Assembly: GCA_014607495.2 (NCBI GenBank)
Contig: CP053154.1
Span: forward strand, 6,572,001 to 6,636,000
DNA length: 64,000 nt
Direction: 5' to 3'
DNA from: Carposina sasakii
Lineage: Eukaryota; Arthropoda; Insecta; Lepidoptera; Carposinidae
The notes beneath the pieces were generated by a model. That model saw only the letters and a program-made list of their open reading frames with translations. It did no database searches and was not told the origin of the DNA. A program made the position numbers and the translations under genes. Numbering within the stretch: the stretch's first letter is position 1; the number at the start of each line of letters is the position of its first letter. Below, in pieces: positions 57,404 through 64,000 of the stretch.

Positions 57404-57600
57404 GAATCAATTTTGATGAAATTTTGTGTGTGTGTTCAAGTGGGTTCGAGAATTAGACTTACGATTCGGTCAACGACATTTTGTCTTCTATGCAGTCGAC
57501 GCGGTCGGAGTCCAAAAACATTATTTAGTTGACCGAATTGTGAAGCTAAACCATCCTCGAACCCACTTGAACTTACACACAAAATTTCATAAAAATTGGT
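57404..57600. repeat. Long imperfect inverted repeat (about 71-bp arms)
   Basis: GTTCAAGTGGGTTCGAG and GATTCGGTCAAC (57434-57474) are found again as complements at 57528-57572, with outer parts ATTTTGTGTG / CACACAAAAT also pairing. The spacer of about 53 bp includes GCAGTCGACGCGGTCGGAGT. Confidence 0.75.
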
Positions 57601-57612
57601 CCAGCCGTTTAG

Positions 57613-58500
57613 AAGGAATCAATCTTCAATGCAGTGGAAGACGCCTTTAAGCTTCTCGAATGGAAAGGACTCGGCATCAATATCAATGGCGAATACATCA
57701 CTCACCTTCGGTTCGCAGACGACATCGTGGTCATAGCAGAATCGCTGAAGGATCTAAGCACAATGCTCCATGGCCTCAATCGAGTCTCCCAACAGGTGGG
57801 CCTGAAAATGAACATGGACAAGACGAAGATCATTTCGAACGTCTATGTGCCGCCCACTTTTGTACTGGTTGGGAGCTCGATGCTCGAAGTTATTGACGAG
57901 TATGTTTACCTGGGACAGACGGTTAAGCTAGGTAGGTCCAACTTTGAGAAGTAGAGAAATCGGTGAATCCAACTCGGCTGGGCAGCGTTCGGGAAACTAC
58001 GAAGCTTATTTGTGTCCAAGATACCCCAGTCCTTAAAGACGAAGGTATTCAACCAGTGCGTGCTGCCGGTGATGACCTACGGTGGCAAGACGTGGTCTCT
58101 AACTATGTGCCTCATAAAGAAGCTCAGGATCGCACAGCGAGAAATGGAGAGAGCTATGCTTGGGATCTCTCTGCGTGATCGAATCAGAAATGAGGAGATC
58201 CGCAGACGTACAAAGATCACCGACATAGCTCAATGGTCCAGCAAGCTGAAGTGGCAATGTGTGGGGCACTTAGCTCGAATAACTGATGGCCGATGTAGTC
58301 GGAAAGTTCTAGAGTGGATACTACGTATCGGCAAACGCAGCGTGGGAAGGCCACACGCGAGATGGACGGACGACCTGGCCAAGGTCGCGGGCGTCGGTTG
58401 GATGCAGGCTGCTTCCGACCGGTCGGAGTAGAGTTTATTGAGGGAGGCCTATGTCCAACAGTGGACTTCTCAGGGCTGTAAATGATGAATGATGATGAAT
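57613..58500 (+). mobile_element. 5'-truncated RTE-clade LINE, reverse-transcriptase C-terminal part
   Basis: GLGININGEYITHLRFADDI contains the FADD catalytic box (about 57706-57726). The downstream part is LSTMLHGLNRVSQQVGLKMN, MDKTKIISNV, then DEYVYLGQTVKLGRSNFEK before a frameshift and stop at about 57950. It resumes at 58012: SKIPQSLKTKVFNQCVLPVM, AQREMERAMLGISLRDRIRN, and GKRSVGRPHARWTDDLAKVA, ending GRP.RW.DD..K...W. This order is that of RTE-family LINEs of Lepidoptera. The 3' end GGCCTATGTCCAACAGTGGA with an (ATGA)n tail matches the SINE tails elsewhere in the window. Truncated and frameshifted, hence inactive. Confidence 0.85.
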
Positions 58501-58979
58501 TAATTAAATCTTCTGTTCGTGTGTTTGTAATTGAAGTTCTTCTAAAACCGATTTTGATGATTTTTTTAGTGTGTGTTCAAGTGGGTTTGAAAATGGTTTA
58601 GATTCACAATTCGGTCAATTATACAATGTTTTTATAACGGTTCATATTGCTACAGCTTATTTCAGAAAGTTTGCATTTAAGGCGTGGGATAGGACAACGT
58701 CTGTCGGGTCCACTAGTTTTTTTATAAGAATTTCAAGCTTATAAAAAGATTTGGCGTTTGACGTCTCAAACGCGTTTTGTGGCTACCATCGAGAACATCC
58801 TCAAAAACAGGAGAGCTAGTTTACTATTTATCCGATTTAAACAACTTTTTTACCAAGCTTTGAATATAATATTACATCTTTAATATAATAGGTATTACAT
58901 TTATCAATATAAAGTTCGTTAACTTTGTATCTCGGGATATTATGGTTTTCCTGGAAAAGAGGCAGCTCGTGAATGTATA

Positions 58980-59828
58980 CGAGGTGTGTTCAAAAAGTAA
59001 GGTGACTTTTCAAATTTCGCGGGCAACGTACTTTCGATTATCGATTTTTTTGTTTTGTTATGTTGGTACACTCTTCCTGAACATCTGTACCAAGTTTCAA
59101 GTGTATAACATTTTTTGTTTGGTTGTGAGAAGCGTAAAGGTTATAAGTGTTTTGCGTGCTCGGCGATTTCTTGCTATCGAAAAATATGGATCAAAGGATT
59201 TGCATCAAATTTTGTGTAAAAAATAAAATAAAGTGCTCCAAAACACTTGAAATGTTGACAGTGGCATACGGTGAAACTGTTCTGAGTAAAAAAAATGTTT
59301 ACAAGTGGTACAAACTCTTCCAAGATGGCCGGGAAGATGCCAATGACGAGCCTCGCTCTGGACGCCCAAGTACGTCAACAACTGATGAAAACGTTCAAGC
59401 AGTGAAGAAAATTGTTCTGGAAAATCGTCGAATCACTATCAGAGAAGTTGCTGAGGATGTTGGTATATCGCTTGGCTCGTGCCATGAAATTTTTTCTAAC
59501 GTTTTGGGCATGAGACGTCCAGAACTGTGGAAAAACAATTCATGGCTTTTGCATCACGATAATGCCCCTGCTCACTCTTTGCTTGTGAGAGATTTTTTGG
59601 CCAAAAACAACACCACAATCATGCCTCAGCCACCATATTCACCGGATTGCCCCATGTGACTTTTCTTTTCCCAAAACTAAAGAGACCTATGAAAGGACGG
59701 AGATTTGCCAACGATTTGAAGAGATAAAGACCTGCACGCTGGAAGAGACAACATAATCCTTGATAAATAAATCAAATATAAGTATTTTCTTAAAATACAA
59801 AGTCACCTTATTTTTTGGACACACCTCG
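58980..59828 (+). mobile_element. Mariner element with internal deletion
   Basis: Inverted ends of 30 bp with two mismatches (CGAGGTGTGTTCAAAAAGTA... left, ...TTATTTTTTGGACACACCTCG right) are flanked by TA at 58978-58979 and 59829-59830. At 849 bp it is roughly two thirds of a full mariner (about 1.3 kb). Confidence 0.92.
59186..59659 (+). pseudogene. Mariner transposase, internally deleted
   Basis: The ATG at 59186 starts MDQRICIKFCVKNKIKCSKT; the N-terminal helix-turn-helix region follows (LEMLTVAYGETVLSKKNVYK, then DEPRSGRPSTSTTDENVQAV and ITIREVAEDVGISLGSCHEI). At about 59508 the frame jumps from VLGM straight to RRPELWKNNSWLLHHDNAPA, deep in the catalytic domain. The first catalytic Asp (usually in a TGDES-type motif) and 150-plus residues are therefore missing. 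HHDNAPAH retains the second Asp. The last motif is damaged (YSPDCPM then a stop), and a further frameshift follows. Confidence 0.88.
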
Positions 59829-60072
59829 TATATCTTCTAAGATTTTCATATGAAATAGGATATCACATGTTACTTTTTATCCCAGTGTAAATTAAGGTTC
59901 TTACGGGAAATAAGAAAAATGATATACTGAACGAATCTATGATAAATTAGGGTCTCAACAACCCTGGGGACCGTACACCTGTACTTATTTTGATAGAACG
60001 AAGTAAGGACGGTCGTAGCGTTATAATATAAACAGCATACACCTATTATAATTACTACTTACCTATTTATTA

Positions 60073-60400
60073 CTAGTGGACGCCCGCGACTCCGTCCGCG
60101 TGGACTACAGAAAAAACAAAATGTCGAAATTATCCGGGATAAAAAAAAACCCGGGATAAAAAGTAGCCTATATGTTATGTGGGACCTGTCACAATATGTA
60201 AGTATTTCTGAAAACTGGATCAAAATCGGTTCAGCCGTTTCTGAAATTACCGTACACAAACGCACAAACAGACAAAAATTCCAAAATCAATCTTTTGGGT
60301 ACTATTGCGTTGACAAAGGTCTCCTATAATATTTTTTCTCATATATATTCCACGTACAGACAGCCATCCGTTACATTTTTATTATATGTAAGTATATAGA
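60073..60400 (-). mobile_element. Mini-Helitron
   Basis: On the minus strand: TCTATATACTTACATATAAT at the 5' end, and CGGACGGAGTCGCGGGCGTC then CACTAG followed by T at the 3' end. Same family as 48790-49121 and 18488-18823. Confidence 0.78.
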
Positions 60401-60669
60401 AGATTACGTCGCATGCCATGAAACTACGTCATTGTCTTTCTATTTCATTTCTATATTCCTTAGACAAAGTAATGTATGTTTCGATTGAATTGATCGTTCA
60501 TCTTCGATACGTTTGTTCCAATACAAAGCCTTCATTTTCGCGCGTCACACGTCAGATTAAGTCGTAACTGCTATTGGTGAGGTTCTTGTCGATGCCTAAC
60601 AATGTGACACTGTCTAAAAGCACACAGACAGAAATAAAGACAAATGTAACTAGTTATATTCACTGTCAA

Positions 60670-60780
60670 TATTAGTATGGTAGATTTTGACAGTCACACT
60701 TAAACGTAAACTTAAAATTGGTCCTACCTGTCCCTTTCTGTGCCATGGGGACAGACTTGACAATTTCAGGGTCAGACTTG
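60670..60780 (+). repeat. Repeat pair member with 46185-46320
   Basis: See 46185-46320; lies directly upstream of the acceptor region of the last visible exon. Confidence 0.55.
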
Positions 60781-60816
60781 ATCATAAATATTGATGTAAA
60801 CTTTCTTTTTGTCTAG

Positions 60817-61123
60817 GATCTCAAAACAGCATTATAGTGCCTCCTTCGTGGATAGTCAAACTGCCCCGAAGAGGTAGTTTTAAGTCGTCGTTAAGAAAAT
60901 CGCCTAAAAAGAAAAGCGCTTCCAAGAAAAAAGGGAAGGACTCTAAGAGTGAGCAGAAAACCTTTGTGATAAAACCCATTCCGACCGCCAAAGTGAACCC
61001 TGTGCTGGTGTTTATAAACCCAAAGAGTGGAGGCAACCAGGGCGCCAAGCTTCTGCAGAAGTTCCAGTGGCTTCTCAATCCTAGACAAGTCTTTGATCTC
61101 ACGCAAGGTGGACCAGGACCTGG
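60817..61123 (+). CDS. rdgA: Diacylglycerol kinase (type IV), exon with MARCKS-like segment and start of catalytic domain
   Basis: After the acceptor CTTTTTGTCTAG, phase 1, the frame runs [20 protein letters not shown] (residues about 190-209 of the joined protein), then a Lys/Ser-rich block to about residue 233. This block is the MARCKS-like phosphorylation segment that marks type IV kinases and can act in nuclear localisation. The catalytic DAGKc domain then starts: [20 protein letters not shown] and [21 protein letters not shown] is part of the nucleotide-binding site for ATP in converting diacylglycerol to phosphatidic acid. The donor is GG|GTAAGA (phase 2); the frame would stop two codons later if unspliced. 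The GGDGT motif and everything after lie beyond the window. The minus-strand ORF over this exon is a shadow. Confidence 0.96.
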
Positions 61124-61254
61124 GTAAGAAAGCAACTAGTTCTTTTTAATCAAAATCTTTTTGTAACTTAGTGAACTCTTTATTACATAGTACGTCATGT
61201 ACAGGATGTTTTTTCATTGCCACCCTTAACGAAGGGTACATACTCTATACATAA

Positions 61255-61690
61255 AAAAATAAGTTTATGCCAAAAAAAATGCTGGGAAAAGATGTAATTT
61301 AAAAAATTACTTGATCGGGCGAAATTTATCGGGTGTCCAGTATTTATGCTAGTTTTTTCATAGACAGATTTCAACTATTTCTCGTAAAAATAATCTTGCT
61401 ACGCGCGTCTATATGCATTTATGCAGAAAAACACAGTCTATTTACTCAACTTTGGACCCTAATGTCTTGGGAACCAGACACTTCCCAGGTATGCTTCCAT
61501 GGAGAAAAATTATCCTGGCTGTTCAGTTGTTATGTTACGATCATTAGAAAATATTTTATGTTCTTCAATAGTATTCATTCCATAATAATATTATAGAATT
61601 CTAGACCACCGGACATCTAAGTGCTTGTTTTTTTCTTTTCAGTTTTTTTATTATGTACATTATTTGGTTCTTTTTAAAGCAGTCGGGTTT
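61255..61690 (+). repeat. Interspersed repeat, longest copy (partners 19845-20100 and 24690-24855)
   Basis: Combines the 5' part seen at 19845 (TAAGTTTATGCCAAAAAAAA, TTTGGACCCTAAT, GGAACCAGACACTTCCCAGG) with the 3' part seen at 24690 (CGATCATTAGAAAATA, CCGGACATCTAA). The 87-codon ORF is incidental. Confidence 0.75.
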
Positions 61691-61704
61691 TTGGATTTTT
61701 TAAT

Positions 61705-61760
61705 TTATATGATTGTGTTCCCAAAATGGGGTAACTAGAACTGTTAAATCTCGAAGCAAA
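61705..61760 (+). repeat. Copy of the ATGGGGTA(G/A)C dispersed repeat
   Basis: GTGTTCCCAAAATGGGGTAA then CTAGAACTG. Confidence 0.55.
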
Positions 61761-62930
61761 CCCAAAGTCACATCTAGCATATCGAGGGTAGGTGTTACAC
61801 TTATAACTAATGCACTCATAATCTAAGTAGGTATACCTAGAAATTTCATTGCGCTTTTAGTTTTAAGTTGTATAAATTAATAAGCTTTTTTTTCGAGTAG
61901 AGTAAGTTATAAGTGTATTAAGCAAGTACCTACTATATTTTAGGGTGATGTTATTCATCCGTTATAGTGCACCTGTTATTCAGGCAGGTAAGACTTAGAT
62001 TCCGCAAATTATAACTTTCATTTATTTTAACAATATTAAAGCCTGTTTTAATATGTTATTGACGTCGTTTTAATAATTAAAACGAATTTAAATAAACTCT
62101 AAACTCATTAAGTAATTAGGTAATGTATTTAAGTATTAAGTTCCAACCTACATAATAAAATCAGGAAACATTGTCTGCTTAATAGCCCTTAATGTCGAAC
62201 GATAATCTCATCGAGTTTAATACCGACATCAGTAGCTCCATTGAAAATGCGTTACCCACCTACCTACGTTTCATGCCATCAAGGATTTTTGTAATTCAAC
62301 TAAGTAAGTTTTTTACTATTTTATGAAATGACTGAAAACAAAAGATTTGCCTTTGTTTTCAGCCATTTTAATCGAAAAATACGAATACAGTAATACCAGT
62401 TTCAATTGTGCAATAATAATTTTCCCGGAAATTAACGTTATTACGAGTATGTATTTTTCCATTTGCTATTACCGGAAATATATATAATTGTTAAAATATA
62501 CTGATGTAATCAGAACAACACATAAACCATAAAATAATATAATCTCCACGTAATTCGTGGTTTTATAATCAGATAGGTTTTTTACGCAATGTGCACACAT
62601 TCAGTGTGGTTTAATAAATAAGTACGAGTAGGTACCTAACATTATTATATACGTATAGCAAATAATGACTAATGTATGATGCATGTAGGTACAAGTACTA
62701 ACGAGAAATGTTTAACGGTCAATCCATAGTCAAACATATACAAATTCAAGTAAATATTAGCCAAAGGCAAAGCAAAGTTAAAAACGTGTCCCTCGCATAA
62801 CTGACTGTAAACGTGAACCTTCGTCCTTTAGGCCTGTTACACACACGTTTATTACACCGTGAAAATCTGCTGTCCTCTTCTCTCGAATACATCAGTTGCA
62901 TCTCCTTCCGTGCTTGTCGCAAGAGTCGAC
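61761..62930. other. Intron 5 sequence, nothing recognised
   Basis: AT-rich with no recognisable ORF or repeat ends. Confidence 0.5.
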
Positions 62931-63149
62931 GGTTCAATTTACACCGCCACGGAATGGAACGGAATGGAAGCGACAATTTCCAAATTCCGATAAGTCAAAT
63001 CACCGGAAAATTCTCGAGAATGCGCGAGTATTCCACGGAAGACGCGCGTCCAATTTTTTTTGGCTCGTATTTAATTTGAAGGTCATTATGTTATGATTAC
63101 GCAGCAAAAAGTCCCTTCCGTTCCATTCTGCGGTGGTGTAAATTGAGCC
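62931..63149. mobile_element. Fold-back / TIR-like element
   Basis: GGTTCAATTTACACCGCCAC...GGAATGGAACGGAA at 62931 pairs with the complement at 63115-63149 (about 30 of 35 positions). The short ORFs across both arms are mirror products of this repeat. Confidence 0.65.
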
Positions 63150-63224
63150 TAAGAAAATCGGGCATTCTCTCTGGTGATAAGCTAGCACACAGATAATTTA
63201 CATTTGTCCTATGCTTAACGTAGC

Positions 63225-63280
63225 TGTGGATCTCTTTTATGATCCTGCAGTTCTGACTACCCCATTTCGGAAAAAAAGCC
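63225..63280 (-). repeat. Copy of the ATGGGGTAGTCAGAACTGCAG dispersed repeat
   Basis: ATCCTGCAGTTCTGACTACC followed by CCATTTCGG, the complement of the 45095 copy. Confidence 0.6.
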
Positions 63281-63609
63281 AATCCATTATAGCCAATTTT
63301 CTATAAATTTGCATTAGGTATCAGAAAATATATATATATACTGACCAAGAAGCTTTATTTTTTTGTTCAAAATTATAAAAATGCTAACCAAAATTGTAGG
63401 TTAAAAAGAACGACCCATGTATGTTTGTTGCTCTTTCATGCAAAAACTACTGAATGGATTTTGATGAAACTTCACAATAATATAGCTTACATATCAGAAT
63501 AACAGTGGACTCTGCTAGGATTACATTTTAGTCCAGCACCCTGTTAATATTTTATTTTTGTAAATAAAATATGATACTGTTTAAGTGCCAAATAAATAAT
63601 AAACACAAA

Positions 63610-63840
63610 CTTCTTCTTCTACTTCTTCAGCCTATTGCAGTCCACTGCTGGACATAGGCCTTCCCCAGGGCACGCCACAAGGCTACTGCCACAGGGGTTT
63701 TTGCCCATAGCACAAATATGATAATACTATAGCCCATAGTCACCACGCTAGGCAGGCGGGTTGGTGACTGCAGTGTGATTTTCGGACTATGTTATCAGTA
63801 CGCCTCGTACGATACCCACGGGCAGGCAGGGGTGGTACAA
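63610..63840 (-). mobile_element. SINE with RTE-type tail, minus-strand copy
   Basis: Starts CTTCTTCAGCCTATTGCAGT and GGACATAGGCCTTCCCCAGG (tail); ends CGATACCCACGGGCAGGCAG (head region). The complement matches 53013-53282. Confidence 0.8.
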
Positions 63841-63854
63841 ACGGCGGGTAAAAA

Positions 63855-63938
63855 AATATTTTTTATCCCGGATAATTTAGACATTTTGTTTTTTCTGCAG
63901 TCCACTCGAACGCGGACGGAGTTCCGGGCGTCCATTAG
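63855..63938 (+). mobile_element. Helitron 3'-end fragment
   Basis: TTATCCCGGATAATTTAGAC ... GCGGACGGAGTTCCGGGCGT then CCATTAG and T, a decayed CTAG/T end of the mini-Helitron family. Confidence 0.6.
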
Positions 63939-64000
63939 TGTCAAATATATAGGCGAAGTGTGTACGATGAACTATTCAATTTGAATTTAGAATTACTGTT

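Larger units (their letters stand above)
57345..58716 (+). mobile_element. Helitron sequence (composite, interrupted by an RTE fragment)
   Basis: The 5' end is TCTTTATATATAAAAATCTTCTG preceded by A. The 3' end reads ACGTCTGTCGGGTCCACTAG followed by T. Both are Helitron termini familiar from Lepidoptera. Between them lie a fold-back (57404-57474 against 57528-57600), an RTE fragment (57613-58500), and then a second, diverged copy of the opening (58504-58625; GTGTGTTCAAGTGGGTTTGA). So the ends may come from one element interrupted by RTE or from two adjacent relatives. Confidence 0.65.

Noticed and set aside
60821..61135. 104-codon minus-strand ORF
   Set aside because: Antisense shadow of the kinase exon 60817-61123.

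Overview
The window looks like nuclear DNA of a moth or butterfly (Lepidoptera). It is AT-rich, has very little coding sequence, and is dense in interspersed repeats typical of that order: Helitrons ending in CTAG before a T, RTE-tailed SINEs with a (GAT)n tail, several tRNA-headed SINEs, and Tigger, mariner, Harbinger and hAT relics. No bacterial, organellar or viral gene organisation is visible.

The one host gene I can follow with confidence is a type IV diacylglycerol kinase (rdgA / DGK zeta-iota class) on the + strand, spread over about 53 kb and running off the right edge. Five coding exons are visible: 7869-7954, 29766-29901, 48013-48216, 57211-57340 and 60817-61123. Their reading phases join without a break into 287 residues: a basic N-terminus, two C1 zinc fingers, a MARCKS-like basic segment and the start of the kinase catalytic domain. 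A GC-rich stretch just upstream of the first exon is the likely promoter. The rest of the catalytic domain and any ankyrin repeats must lie to the right.

Nearly everything else is upstream DNA or intron filled with mobile elements. Upstream (1-7480): MITEs, a hAT MITE with an 8-bp target duplication, Helitron debris. Intron 1 (7955-29765): MITEs, two decayed Harbinger elements, hAT MITEs, mini-Helitrons, SINEs, and a small antisense PHD-finger ORF. Intron 2 (29902-48012): a three-level nest (SINE, then an LTR retrotransposon, then a hAT MITE in its 3' LTR), a LINE tail, a complete but mutated Tigger element with 23-bp inverted repeats, and a 1.7-kb Helitron carrying a minisatellite. Intron 3 (48217-57210): an intronless, broken copy of an uncharacterised arthropod multicopy gene, and an RTE-tailed SINE with an unusually long target duplication. 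Intron 4 (57341-60816): Helitron sequence that begins four bases past the splice donor, an RTE reverse-transcriptase fragment, an internally deleted mariner and another mini-Helitron.

I see no convincingly new biological system. The strongest leads are the Helitron abutting the exon-4 splice donor, the broken MPRxC-type gene copy and what mobilised it, the nested young LTR/hAT insertions, and a set of long near-perfect hairpins.
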